Assembly: GCF_030848805.1 (NCBI RefSeq)
Contig: NC_092360.1
Location: 21,555,701-21,619,700 of the forward strand
Reading direction: 5' to 3'
DNA: 64,000 nt
Origin: Temnothorax longispinosus
Lineage: Eukaryota; Arthropoda; Insecta; Hymenoptera; Formicidae
Part shown: piece after piece, positions 9,885 to 22,600 of the stretch
Position numbering within the stretch: the stretch's first letter is position 1
Layout of the letters: every line of letters starts with the position of its first letter
Notes under the pieces: generated by a model
What the model saw: only the letters and a program-made list of their open reading frames with translations
Told to the model about the DNA's origin: nothing
The model's database searches: none
Made by a program: the position numbers and the translations under genes

Positions 9885-12800
9885 CTACATGTTATTGTTT
9901 AATTTTTTACAACAACGCAAGTTCCCGCACGGCCAGCCTTAAGAGGAGCAACCTACAAACATAAAAATGTTTAAGTTTACAAAATACATTTACAATTATT
10001 TCTATTTACCATTTTCAATTACAGGAATAGTTTATACACTCACAGGTTCCCATTCGTTGATATGTGGATTGTAGGCTTCCACTAGTGTGAGAATTTGATG
10101 GCCGTCGTATCCTCCCACGGCCATAAGTCGGTCACCTAATACGCACACACCAACTTCACTCCGGGGCACACTCATTGGCGCAACCATAGTCCACGTATCG
10201 GTTTTAGGATCATATCTAAATTGTTACATCGCATTATATATAACTTGAAAGTTTTAACATATAATGTAACAGCGGCTTTATACCTTTCCACACAGTCCAA
10301 TATGCCAGCATTGGGATTGTAAGCTGGAGCGTCGTAACCACCGAGTGCATAAAGACAACCATTCACTACTCCTACGCCTACGTTGACTCGTCTCTTCGAC
10401 ATAGGTGCACACGGTGTCCATCTGTTCGTGTGCGGATCGTAACATTCTACTGTATTGAAGCAGGAACTGATATCTCCTCCTCCTACGGCATACAATCTAA
10501 AACATGATAAAAAATTTAATATTTAATCAAATTTAAAGTTGATAAAATAATATTTATACGAAGACACTAAAAGGTACTAAAAAGGAAATTAAAATGATTG
10601 AAAACAGATATGACATATAAATTTAATAATTTATCTGTAAAGACTTGCTTATCATTTAACACAGCTACACCGACTTCAGTTCTTTGTATGGACATAGGAC
10701 ATATTGAACTCCACTGACATGTTCCCGGATCCCATCTCTCTACCGCATTAAGAAGATAATCACCGTCGTAACCACCAACAGCATATAAAAGTCCACCTAA
10801 GACTGCCACTCCTGAGAAAGAATATTATAACGTATTTGCCAGGGTTTGATTATGAATAAATGAAATAAATGGCACATTAATTTTGCAAATTCTTATGCAT
10901 TTGCACATACCTAATCCTTGTCGAGAACATTCATACGCGGTAGAGAGCTCCGCTCAAGAGTGGAGAAATCGACGCATTCTACCGTGTTTAATGTTTTTTA
11001 AACCCTTTCTACCGCCCGCGACAATCAATTTTTTATCGACTACTACTGCGCCAAATTGAAATCTTCCACGGCTTATAAGTGATACAGCAAATGATACAGA
11101 TGACCAGGATTTATCGCAAAATTCTAGAGATCTCCAGGCATTATCGCGTAATGAAAATGCCTCTACAGATGGTGCACCTAGAAAGTACGTTGCAAATTAT
11201 TTCGCTTGGAAAAACTAAAATAGTGCGACAATATTGGCATAACATATTTTCTTTACATTAATCGATCGATTAATTATCAGTTATGCAATTAATATTAAAT
11301 CATTCATTTTGAATATAATAAATTACTTTGATAGGCGTTCTTCCTTCCGATAGCTAACAACGTACCCACAGTGGCTTTTCTGGGTTTCGTTCTGCCTGTT
11401 TGAAGCAAAGGTCTTTGCTCAGGCAGCAAATGATACTTAAATGCTTCCATTACTAATTCCTGCACCATTCTTTGGTCTTTGAACATTTCGTTACTCTCAA
11501 TATTGTTAGCTATAAACTGTTTTGATTTATTAGTGCTAATGCACGAGTTCTGTCGAGTGAAAAAATTGAGCTGTCGATGAACTTACCGCGGGTGATAGCA
11601 ATGGTAATTTGACTAAACCTAATAATTTACTGGCATCTTTGCTCCTGTTTTCTGGATCGTGTTCCAGCCAAGTCACTAAAGCCTGAAATAATAATAAAAC
11701 AATAACGATTCTATTTATTCTGTATCTCAGTTTAGATATTTTAATTGCACTTGTATGAAATATTTGTTTAAGCAATTATAGAAATACATATTTGTATATT
11801 TATGATTAATAGTATAGCTATAAAAAACTTATCGCTATGATAACATCTCCTTCTTAATATTTCATATAAATGGGTTCGCTCAACAAACAGTTGTCTTACA
11901 TGAAAGACAGTTTCTTCCGAGGGAACATTAAGATCCTCAGATTCCAGTAACTTCGCAACTTCATTGGCAGATAGCAGTAAGAATTCTTGATTTTTTGTAA
12001 CTTCCATGAAATTTTTGGTAATGTATGCGTGTGCGTATTCAACCAATTCCGAACAACCCTGCGTATCGGCGAACCTCCGTATGCCCAGACAGTTGCTTGG
12101 GTGAAGTTGTTTGACGAGAAACTGACAGCACGCTTTAATAACTGGATTCAATTGTAATAAACATGCTGCTGCAAGTAGAGTTTCTACGCTATCTTCCTGC
12201 AATTCTATGCGACCTGCAAGTATACAAAAACATTAAGAATTGATAAGAAATCCAAAAATTAACAAGAACGGCTTAAAAAAAATTTCTGCAAATGCCTTTA
12301 TCGTAACGTTAATATTCGTAAAATGTTTTCTTACATTAAACATATTTTCTCAAGCAGAATTACCTGTATAACAATATAGAACCAAAGCCCATAAAGCATC
12401 TCCATCAACATCCATTAATTCTATTTCATTTTGTGCCGACTCTTGAAAAGAGCTTGTGAACATGGCAGCAAAAATATTCAGTGCTAGCACTGAGTACTAA
12501 TCGATGAGCTGGGACACGCTTGTTTCCTAAGAAAAAAACACAGAACAAAGAAAAAAAATATGAGAAATGGGACGTCACAAGTTCATCGAGTGCGAAGAAT
12601 ATTTCCAATATGTTGTGTACAAAATATACTCTCTCTTCAATTTTTACTGGTTAAAAACTTTGAATAACAACTGTTTAATAATAAAAAAATTTCTCTTTGA
12701 ATCTTGATATTATACATAAAAATATACATCAAATTATATATATAAAAATGCACATTTTATGTAAACATATATTGAGATAAAATAATAACTCCTCGTTCTT

Positions 12801-13036
12801 ATTAATTAAAACATTTGATTAATCATTATCTGAATCATTACAAGTCCAATTGACAGTTGACACATAGATGCGTGGTTATCAAAACAAAAAGCACCCCGGA
12901 GCCCGGTACGGAAGGACGGGTACATACACTCACCCGCGATCAGCGTGACGTCTGTCAGCTGTTGCTTGTGCAGATAACTCTCCATAATTCGGAGGCTACT
13001 TTCCGCGTGCTTCGGCGAGATGGACACGCATGACAT
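9885..13036 (-). pseudogene. KLHL1/4/5-like copy B, frameshifted pseudogene
   Basis: All ten exons are recognisable: 12934-13036, 12364-12526, 11900-12213, 11587-11682, 11327-11516, 10911-11177, 10649-10811, 10284-10496, 10044-10215 and 9885-9952. Exon 2 is 163 nt instead of 162: an A-run at 12470-12474 has one extra base and ends the frame inside the BTB domain. Exon 6 has an extra A near 10995 and a lost base near 10923, giving a stop (TGA) soon after GGRKGLK. The final exon is one base short, so the stop moves to 9899-9901. The intron 7 donor is GC (aa|gcaagt). The unbroken exons 3-5 and 7-9 are still open and differ from the other copies at the kelch loops (TE, VN, SE), so the gene was probably intact until fairly recently. 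Alternatively some indels could be assembly errors, but two independent ones make that unlikely. Confidence 0.9.
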
Positions 13037-13393
13037 TGTGGGCACTACTTGAAAAGAGCTGTTCGTTCTGGATGCGAGGTTGACTCAAAAGATTGTGTAT
13101 ACTTAATAAACTTTATTCTTACAACTGAACCTCGTGAATATCCGAAGTAGAGACAAAGGAAAACTAGATAAATCTAAAGAATAGTGGCCTCCTCACCGAT
13201 ATCGTTGAACTTAAGCTTAATCGATGCGTTTTTGCACAAAACGACCGAACCTGGCAGAAAAAAGTACGTTTCAAATTCGCTTACTATTGCATGCGCTTGC
13301 GGCCACGGAGCATGCGCATGTGGCCGCGGGCCCGCGCGGGGCATGTTGTAGTCGCTACATTGTCGGTATGACAGGTTTCATAACCTGATGCAA
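13037..13393. other. rearranged DNA upstream of KLHL copy B
   Basis: Similarity to the upstream regions of A and C stops within about eight bases of the ATG. Bases 13050-13262 match nothing else in the window. Bases about 13263-13330 are an inverted copy of about 9345-9415, part of the upstream region of copy A (AGTACGTTTCAAATTCG, then AGCATGCGCATGTGGCC). No gene is seen. The segment looks like a junction from the duplication event. Confidence 0.6.
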
Positions 13394-13475
13394 CGAAAAT
13401 GTTGTTGTTGTTAGCTGGAGTCGATAGATTAGATCGCGAACTCACTGTAGGACAAATGCAAGTTATATAATTTTC
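13394..13475 (+). pseudogene. fragment of PPME1 exon 6 plus start of intron 6
   Basis: Near-identical to about 3217-3293: the 3' end of PPME1 exon 6 (codons for LLLAGVDRLDRELTVGQMQ), running straight into intron sequence. It therefore came from genomic DNA, not from an mRNA. One extra GTT triplet is inserted and the donor g of GTATAT is now t. It marks the left edge of the second duplicated block. PPME1 exons 7 and 8 are missing and replaced by 13476-14117. Confidence 0.92.
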
Positions 13476-14117
13476 GACGGCTCCAGGGGGCTTATTATTA
13501 CGGTTCTTGAAACGAGGTGAAAGTTACAAAAGTGAGAAAATTCACTAGGGTATCTATGATTTTATTGGTCGAAATCTAGTAAATCTGTTCACTTTTATAA
13601 TTTTCACCTCGTTTCAAGAACCGTAATCGACCCCCAGAGCATCCCCTAAAGCCGAACTCGATCGGTGTCGGTAAAGAAGACCGGCAAACTATATCTGTCC
13701 TTGTATAGACAAAGATATAGACAAGGATAGCACGCTACATTGCACGATGCACGTCGACATTATACTTTTATATTACGCTTCCAAATCTTGATTTGGAGGG
13801 TTTATCGATGTTTTTCTTGTTGTGCAATTCGGGGGAACTTGTTTTCGCGTTCGTACCAATGGTATATCTCTTATATGAAATACATCTTGTGACGAGATGA
13901 CAGCTCGCCGCAACTCGAGACGCCATATTGGGATAAAAGTAGGATAAGGAAATCTGTACTTCCGTAATTTTTTCTCGTTTCTATATAAAATCAGAGTTCC
14001 CCCGAATCATTAATGTATGTACTGCAATTCTGGAGAAGGATTTTTAATTCTGTCAAATTAATACGACGCTACGTGCCGACAAAAAATGCCGGTAAAACAG
14101 ACGGCTCCAGCATTCCC
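13476..14117. other. unrelated filler between PPME1 fragment and duplicated flank
   Basis: About 640 bp replacing PPME1 exons 7-8. The 11-mer GACGGCTCCAG occurs at 13476-13486 and again at 14100-14110, bracketing about 613 bp. This could be a long target duplication, microhomology or coincidence. Inside are the hairpin at 13498-13626 and a small palindrome near 13690-13730. No open frame of note. Confidence 0.55.
13498..13626. repeat. 129-bp fold-back hairpin
   Basis: Left arm TTACGGTTCTTGAAACGAGG and right arm CCTCGTTTCAAGAACCGTAA are perfect reverse complements, and complementarity continues imperfectly inward for roughly 15 more bases. Probably a MITE. It lies within the filler that separates the two duplicated blocks. 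Confidence 0.75.
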
Positions 14118-14740
14118 TTAATAATAATTTTATTTATTTCAAGAGATTATAACCACCAAATATAGAAATATATATCATACATGTGTAAGTAAAGATATTT
14201 ATCTTGATGAGAAAAATAAATTTGTTCTTATGTATGTATATAATCTTCCTTTAACAAACTTCAAGTTTATTAAATTTTGATTTTTCTTGTCAGTATAATC
14301 TCACGCACAGACATCGCAATCACTCGAAGTATTTATATCTTCAATATTAATTTTTTTCCTGTTTCTCTCTAGCACTCTTGATTTATCAATCATTTTTAAT
14401 ATAACTGGATACAATTTATTACATATGATTTATTATAAAAAATAATATAGACATTTATGAAAAACAATGTTACTTTTATGAGAGGAAACATGTTTATATG
14501 TATGTATATGTATATCTATATTTTATTAAAAATTGTACTTATATTCTATACTCTGTTCAATGAGAGAATATGGATGGATCGAAAACTCGCCCGTTTCGCG
14601 CAGATCTCCGTCCACCACAAATATCTACTTCATAGACAGCAGACATCTGTGGATTAATATGATGGACAAATTTCAACATTGTCAATTCATTATTCATTAC
14701 ACTAAAAATTTATATAAAATCGAGGTATTATGTACCAATA
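14118..14740. repeat. left arm of the second duplicated block (matches 3729-4352)
   Basis: Resumes near-perfect similarity to the PPME1 3' flank at TTAATAATAATTTTATT. Offset to the first copy is about 10,389 bp. Non-coding; carries the same 66-codon open frame at 14457-14657, not considered a gene. Confidence 0.85.
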
Positions 14741-15074
14741 AAGGTAGCAGTGTAGTCTATTGGTAAAGCGCCAGATTGTAATCATAAAAATCTGGGCTCG
14801 AGTCCATTCTGTGATCATGGGAATTTTAATATTCTAAACTGCCCTTTCGCATGAGAAATTAACGAAGAGGGGGAGGACTTGCCTTTCGAAAAGACATTAA
14901 ATCATTGGTCCAAAATATAGCTGAAAATTGATAGGTGTATCTCCTATTTGTCACCATGCCAAGGTGCTGTGGGCTAATCACCCCCCGTACATCTGAATTT
15001 AAAGCGACTTACTGAAACCTCATAGGAGACTTTATGTTCCACTTAGGACTTAAAGGAACTAATCATTATCATCA
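14741..15074 (+). repeat. full-length tRNA-derived SINE downstream of KLHL copy C
   Basis: The most complete copy. It has the A box region GTGTAGTCTATTGGTAAAGC, a stem of CCAGAT and ATCTGG, the B box GGGCTCGAGTCC, then a body ending at ATTATCATCA. The anticodon-like loop reads TTGTAAT followed by extra bases before the 3' stem, reminiscent of an intron-containing tRNA-Tyr, though this is only suggestive. No acceptor stem pairing is evident, so it is not a functional tRNA. Confidence 0.8.
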
Positions 15075-15215
15075 TGTACAAATAAGTGCCAAATATAATG
15101 TTTGATAGTTACAATTAATGGTTGAAATTTTTTCAATACACCTAAATCATATGTAATTACAAATATAAATTACATAATTAGCAAGTCCAATTACTGATCG
15201 TTTAGTAAAAATAAT

Positions 15216-18200
15216 CTACATGTTATTAGTTAAATTTTTTACAACAACACACGGTCCCTCACGGCCAGCATTAAGAGGAGCAACCTGCAAACATAAACAT
15301 GTTTAAGTTTACAAAATACATTTACAATTATTCCTATTTACCATATTCAATTACAGGAATAGTTTATACACTCACAGGTTCCCATTCGTTGAGATGTGGA
15401 TCGTAGGCTTCCACTAGTGTGAGATATTGTTGGCCGTTGTATCCTCCCACGGCCATAAGTCGGTCACCTAATACGCACACACCAACTCTACTCCGGGGCA
15501 CACTCATTGGCGCAACCATAGTCCACGTATCGGTTTTAGGATCATATCTATATATTGTTACATCGCATTATATATAACTTGAAAGCTTTAACATATAATG
15601 TAACAGCGGCTTTGTACCTTTCTACACAGTCGAATCTGCTAACATTGGGATCGCCAAGTAAACGGTCGACGACCACCGAGTGCATAAAGACAACCATTCA
15701 CTACTCCTACGCCTACGCCGCCTCGTCTCTTCGACATAGGTGCGCACGGTGTCCATTTGTTCGTGTGCGGATCGTAACATTCTACTGTATTTAAGCAGGA
15801 ACTGATATCTCCTCCTCCTACGGCATACAATCTAAAACATGATAAAAAATTTAATATTTAATCAAATTTAAAGTTGATAAAATAATATTTATACGAAGAC
15901 ACTAAAAGGTACTAAAAAGGAAATTAAAATGATTGAAAACAGATATGACATATAAATTTAATAATTTATCTGTAAAGACTTACTTATCATTTAACACAGC
16001 TACACCGACTCCACATCTTTGTACGGACATAGGACATATTGAACTCCACTGACTTGTTCCTGGATCCCATCTCTCTACCGCATTAAGAAAACAACGACCG
16101 TCGTGACCACCAACAGCATATAAAAATCCACCTAAGACTGCCACTCCTGAGAAAGAATATTATAACGTATTTGCCAGGGTTTGATTATGAATAAATGAAA
16201 TAAATTGCACATTAAGGCTCCTGGATGGTCACCGCGGCCATATTGGATTATTACTATCGAGACGAGGAAAACACCCAATTTTGTTGTGCATGCCATTTTC
16301 AAATAAAAAGACATTTCAATAAAACATCACTATAGATCGTTTCAGAACACTTCCGAAATTGACCGAAAACTACCCTTTTCCCTCGACAATAAACAAACAG
16401 CCATAAAACGAAGCCTAAACATACGGGAAAAACAGCCGTTTAACGACTATCGAAAGGAGGTGAAAACGTTCCTTCCGCATGCAAATCTTACTTTTCGGTC
16501 AATTTTACGACTTTCACGAATACGTTAAACGTTAGAACACAAGCGCAGAGAGAATAATAAAGAAATAGCATGCACAACAAAATAGGTTGTCAACATGTCA
16601 CAAAGGACAGAATTCTCCATTGGAAAGAGTTCTTATTTCTGCCGCGACGGTACGTCGCCACCGTCAACGCAGAGTTCTCGGCTGACCATCCAGGAGCCTT
16701 AATTTTGCAAATTCTCATGCATTTGCACATACCTAATCCTTGTCGATGAACATTCATAGGTGGTAGAGTGCTCCACGTAAAAGTGGAGAAATCGAAGCAT
16801 TCTACTGTGTTCAATGTTTCTGAACCGTCATTACCGCCCACAAAAATCAATTTTTTATCGACTACTACTGCGCCAAATAGACATCTTGTTCGGCTTATGA
16901 GTGATTCAGATGACCAGGGTTTATCGCAAAATTCATCTAGAGATCGCCATGCATTATCGTGTAATGAAAATGCCTCTACAGATGATGCATCTAGAAAGTA
17001 CGTTGCAAATTATTTCGTTTGGAAAAACTAAAATAGTGCGACAATATTGGCATAACATATTTTCTTTACATTAATCGCGAACGATTAATTATCAGTTATG
17101 CGATTAATATTAAATAATTCATTTTAGATATAATAAATTACCTTCCTTGGCGTGTACCCTTCCGACAGCTAACAACGTACCCACAGTGGCTTTTCTGGGT
17201 TTTGTTCTGCCTGTTTGAAGCAAAAGTCTTCGCTCAGGCAGCAAATGATACTTCAATGCTTCCATTACTAATTCCTGCGCCATTCTTTGGTCTTTGAACA
17301 TTTCGTTACTCTCAATATTGTCAGCTATAAACTGTTTTGATTTATTAGTGAGCTAATGCACAATTCTGTCGAGTGAAAAAATTGAGCTGTCGATGAACTT
17401 ACCGCGGGTGATAGCAATGGTAATTTGACTAAACCTAATAATTTACTGGCATCTTTGCTCCTGTTTTCCGGATCGTGTTCCAGCCAAGTCACTAGAGCCT
17501 GAAACAATAATGATAACGATTCTATTTATTCTGTATCTCAGCTTAGATATTTTAATTGCATTTGTATGAAATATTTGCTCAAGCAATTATAGATAGAATA
17601 CATATTTGTATGTTCGTGATCAATAGTATAAAAAACTTATAGCTATGATAACATCTTCTTCTAATATTTCATATAATATTGTTTATATAATTATATCATT
17701 GTTGGTTCGCTCAACAAACAGTTGTCTTACATGAAAGATAGTTTCTTCCGAGGGAACATTAAGATCCTCAGATTCCAGTAACTTCGCAACTTCATTGGCA
17801 GATAGCAGTAAGAATTCTTGATTTTTTGTAACTTCCATGAAATGTTTGGTAGTGTATGCATGTGCGTATTCAACCAATTCCGAACAACCCTGCGTATCAG
17901 CGAACATCCGTATGCCCAGACAGTTGCTTGGGTGAAGTTGTTTGACGAGAAACTGACAGCACTCTTTAATAACTGGATTCAATTGTAACAAACATGCTGT
18001 TGCAAGTAGAGTCTCTACGCTATCTTCCTGCAATTCTATGCAACCTGCAAGTATACAAAAAAACACGTTATTAAGAATTGACAAGAAATCCAGAAATTAA
18101 CAAGAATGGCTTAAAAAAATATCTGCAAATGCCTTTATCGTAACGTTAATATTCGTGAAATGTTTTCTTACATGAAACATATCTTCTCAAGCAGAAATAC

Positions 18201-18852
18201 CTGTATAACAATATAGAACCAAAGCCCATAAAGCATCTCCATCAACATCCATTAATTCTATTTCATTTTGTGCCGACTCTCGCAGAGAGCTTGTGAACAT
18301 GGCAGCAAAGTATTCAGAGCCAGCACTGAGTACTAATCGATGAGCTGGGACACGCTTATTTCCTAAGAAAAGCACAGAACAGAGTAAGAAAATATGAGAA
18401 ATGGGATGTCACAAGTTCATCGAGTGCGAAGAATATTTTCAATATGTTGTGTACAAAATATACTCTCTCTTCAATTTTTACTGATTAAAAACTTTAAATA
18501 ACAACTTTTAACAATAAAAAAGATTTCTCTTTGAATCTCTTGACTATACATAAAATTATATTAGAAAATGCACATTTTATGTAAACATATTGGTATAAAA
18601 TAATAACTCTCCTAGTTGTTATTAATTAAAACATTTGATTAACTATTATCATCTGAATCATTATAAGTCCAATTGACAGTTGACACATAGGTGCGTTGTT
18701 ATCAAAACGAAAAGCATCCCAGAGCCCGGTAAAGGGCGGGTACACTCACCCGCGATCAGCGTGACGTCTGTTAGCTGTTGCTTGTGCAGATAACTCTCCA
18801 TAATTCGGAGGCTACTTTCCGCGTGCTCGGGCGAGATGGACACGCATGACAT
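15216..18852 (-). pseudogene. KLHL1/4/5-like copy C, one frameshift in exon 8
   Basis: Exons: 18750-18852, 18201-18362, 17731-18044, 17403-17498, 17142-17331, 16733-16990, 15984-16146, 15618-15831, 15376-15547 and 15216-15284. Nine exons are open, with correct sites and phases. Exon 8 is 214 nt instead of 213: an extra base around 15655-15672 converts the loop after CLYALGG to [10 protein letters not shown] and a TAG at 15639-15641. The predicted product would stop in kelch repeat 5 and lose repeats 5-6. Exons 9 and 10 remain intact, so the lesion is recent, or an assembly error, or the truncated protein is used. Shares with copy A the missing polyQ leader, the 11-residue exon 6 insertion, GRVHAKEG and the TTAA element. 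Loop residues differ again (CG in repeat 4, SR in repeat 6, GGHDGRCFL). Confidence 0.75.
16216..16698. mobile_element. TTAA-flanked 483-bp element in intron 6 of KLHL copy C
   Basis: Same insertion and same TTAA site (16212-16215 and 16699-16702) as in copy A, with ends GGCTCCTGGATGGTCA and TGACCATCCAGGAGCC. It lacks the nested TA MITE and preserves that MITE's empty target near 16330. Shared insertion proves common descent of introns A and C. Confidence 0.88.
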
Positions 18853-19187
18853 TGTGGGGAAATTATTTTGAGTACGCACTGCACCTCGAATATCAATAAA
18901 ATTATGCTCATTCGACAAGTTTTGACACGAAACGAAAGAATCTGGCAGAAAAATGCGGCGGTCTGCTCTGCGAAGCGAAATATTTAGCGTTAAAGTTGAC
19001 GACTCTCAGGTTAGAAAAATTTTCCTACTGGACAAAACACGTCCGAACTGCCCCCCGCACGTTGAGCGAATTGCCCGGCGGCCGACCACATGTGACTGTG
19101 ACATGTGCATGCTGAATGCTCTGTTGCCACATGCGCATGCTCCGTGGTCGCACGCGCAGACAAAAGTGCGCGAATTTGAAACGTATG
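18853..19187. promoter_or_regulatory. upstream region of KLHL copy C, shared with copy A (9073-9412)
   Basis: The 335 bases before the copy C start codon are highly similar to those before copy A and unlike those before D. It is moderately CpG-rich with repeated GCATGCGCATG-like motifs and presumably supplies the promoter of the A/C-type genes. An in-frame open extension upstream of the ATG begins only with TTG, so it is not taken as coding. No TATA box is convincing. Confidence 0.45.
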
Positions 19188-19359
19188 CATTGGTCCAAAA
19201 TATAGCTAAAAATTGACAGGTGTATCTCCTATTTGTCACCATGCCAAGGTGCTGTGGGCTAATCACCCAGTACATCTGAATTTAAAGCGATTACTGAAAC
19301 CTTATAGGAGACCTTATGTTCCACTTGGGATTTAAAGTAACTAATCATTATTATGATGT
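19188..19359 (+). repeat. SINE tail fragment downstream of KLHL copy D
   Basis: Headless SINE tail matching 9413-9581, from TTGGTCCAAAATATAGCT to CTAATCATTATTATG. Position relative to D equals that of 9413-9581 relative to B, supporting the B/D pairing. Confidence 0.75.
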
Positions 19360-19658
19360 ACAAACAAGTGCCAAATTTAATGTTTCATAGTTACAATGGT
19401 TGAAATTTTTTCAATACAGTACGAAAATGTAAAAATTCTATAAAAATTGTTACATGCTAAGAAATATAGAAGAAATATAATACCTATTTAAATGTAAATT
19501 ATCTAAAATTGTTTCAGAAAATAACAATGTGATTAATTTAACATGCATGCAATATTACAAGAGAGCAGATTCTGTCATATTTCTGAAACACCTAAATCAT
19601 TACAAATATAAATTGCATAATTAGCAAGTCCAATTACTGATCGTTTAGTAAAAATAAT

Positions 19659-22600
19659 CTACATGTTATTGGTTAAATTTTTTACAACAACACAGGGTCC
19701 CGCACGGCCAACCTTAAGAGGAGCAACCTATAAATATAAAAAGGTTTAAGTTTACGAAATACATTTATAATTATTTCTATTTACCATATTCAATTACAGG
19801 AATAGTTTATACACTCACAGGTTCCCATTCGTTGAGATGTGGATCGTAGGCTTCCACTAGTGTGAGATATTGTTGGCCGTCGTATCCTCCCACGGCCATA
19901 AGTCGGTCACCTAATACGCACACACCAACTGCATCCCGGGGCACACTCATTGGCGCAACCATAGTCCACGTATCGGTTTTAGGATCATATCTATATTGTT
20001 ACATCGCATTATATATAACTTGAAAGTTTTAACATATAATGTAACAGCGGCTTTATACCTTTCTACACAATCGAATCTGCTAGCATTGGGATTGCTAGCT
20101 GGAGCGTCGTGACCACCGAGTGCATAAAGGCAACCATTCACTACTCCTACGCCTACGCCGCCTCGTCTCTTCGACATAGGAGCGCACGGTGTCCATTTGT
20201 TCGTGTGCGGATCGTAACATTCTACTGTATTTAAGCAGGAACTGATATCTCTTCCTCCTACAGCGTACAATCTAAAACATCATAAAAAATTTAATATCAA
20301 ATTTATTTTAAAAAATTCAATATTTAATAAGATTTAAAGTTAATAAAATAATATTTATACGAAGACACGTACTAAAAAGGAAATTAAAATGGTTGAAAAC
20401 AGATATGACATATAAATTTAATAATTTATCTGTAAAGACTGACTTATCATTTAACACAGCTACACCGACTGTAGATCTTTGTATGGACATAGGACATATT
20501 GAACTCCACTGACGTGTTGCCGGATCCCATCTCTCTACCGCATCAAGAAAACTCCAACCGTCGTGACCACCAACAGCATATAAAGGTCCACCTAAGACTG
20601 CCACTCCTGAGAAAGAATATTATAACGTATTGGCTAGGGTTTGATTATGAATAAATGAAATCAACTGCACATTAATTTTGCAAATTCTCATGCATTTGCA
20701 CATACCTAATCCGTGTCGATGAACATTCATAGGTGGTAAAGTGCTCCACGTAAGAGTGGAGAAATCGAAGCATTCTACTGTGTTCAATGTTTTTAAACCG
20801 TCTCTACCGCCCGCGACAATCAATTTTTTATCGACTACCACTGCGCCAAATTGTAATCTTCTACTGCTCATGGCTGCTAAAGATCTCCAAGCATTATCGC
20901 GTAATGAAAATGCATCTATAGATGTTGCACCTAGAAAGTACTTTGCAAATTATTTCGCTTGCAAAAAGTAAAATAGTGCGACAATATTGGCATAATATAT
21001 TTTCTTTACATTAATCGTGATCGATTAATTATCAGTTATGCGATTAATATTAAATAATTCATTTTGGATATAATAAATTACCTTTATTGGCGTCCATCCC
21101 TCCGACAGCTAACAACGTACCCACAGTGGCTTTTCTGGGTTTTGTTCTGCCTGTTTGAAGCAAAGGTCTTCGCTCAGGCAGCAAATGATACTTCAATGCT
21201 TCCATTACTAATTCCTGCGCCATTCTTTGGTCTTTGAACATTTCGTTACTCTCAATATTGTCAGCTATAAACTGTTTTGATTTATTAGTTGAGCTAATGC
21301 ACAAATTCTGTCGAGTGAAAAAATTGAGCTGTCGATGAACTTACCGCGGGTGATAGCAATGGTAATTTGACTAAACCTAATAATTTACTGGCATCTTGGC
21401 TCCTGTTTTCCGGATCGTGTTCCAGCCAAGTCACTAGAGCCTGAAACAATAATGATAACGATTCTATTTATTCTGTATCTCAGCTTAGATATTTTAATTG
21501 CATTTGTATGAAATATTTGCTCAAGCAATTATAGAAATACATATTTGTATATTCGTGATCAATAGTATAAAAAACTTATAGCTATGATAACATCTCCTTC
21601 TTAATATTTCATATAAATATTGTTTATATAATTATTATTCATATTGTTGGTTCGCTCAACAAACAGTTGTCTTACATGAAAGATAGTTTCTTCTGAAGGA
21701 ACATTAAGATCCTCAGATTCAAGTAACTTTGCAACTTCATTGGCAGATAGCAGTAAGAATTCTTGATTTTTTGTAACTTCCATGAAATGTTTGGTAGTGT
21801 ATGCGTGTGCGTATTCAAGCAATTCCGAACAACCCTGCGTATCGGCGAACATCCGTATGCCCAGACAGTTGCTAGGGTGAAGTTGTTTGACGAGAAATTG
21901 ACAGCACGCTTTAATAACTGGATTCAATTGTAACAAACATGCCGTTGCAAGTAGAGTCTCTACGCTATCTTCCTGCAATTCTATGCAACCTGCAAGTGTA
22001 CAAAAACATTAAGAATTGATAAGAAATTCAAAAATTAACAAAAGAACGGCTTAAGAAAAAATATCTGCAAATGCCTTTATCGTAACGTTAATATTTGTGA
22101 AATGTTTTCTTACATTAAACATATTTTCTCAAGCAGAATTACCTGTATAACAATATAGAACCAAAGCCCATAAAGCATCTCCATCAACATCCATTAATTC
22201 TATTTCATTTTGTGCCGACTCTCGCAGAGAGCTTGTGAACATGGCAGCAAAGTATTCAGAGCCAGCACTGAGTACTAATCGATGAGCTGGGACACGCTTA
22301 TTTCCTAAGAAAAGTACAGAACAGAGAAAAAAATATAAGAAATATGGGATGTGTCACAAGTTCATCGAGTGCGAAGAATATTTTCAATATGTGATGTGTA
22401 CAAAATATAATCTCTCTTCAATTTTTACTGGTTAAAAACTTTGAATAACAACTTTGAATAATATAAAGAATTTCTCTCTTTGAATCTTGATTATACATAA
22501 AAATATACATAAAATTATACATGAAAATGCACATTTTATGCAAACATTGGGATAAAATAATAACTCTCCTCGTTTTTATTAATTAAAACATTTGATTAAC

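Noticed and set aside
14745..14815. A functional tRNA gene
   Set aside because: A and B boxes are present but no acceptor stem pairs, and the same sequence recurs as the head of a SINE.
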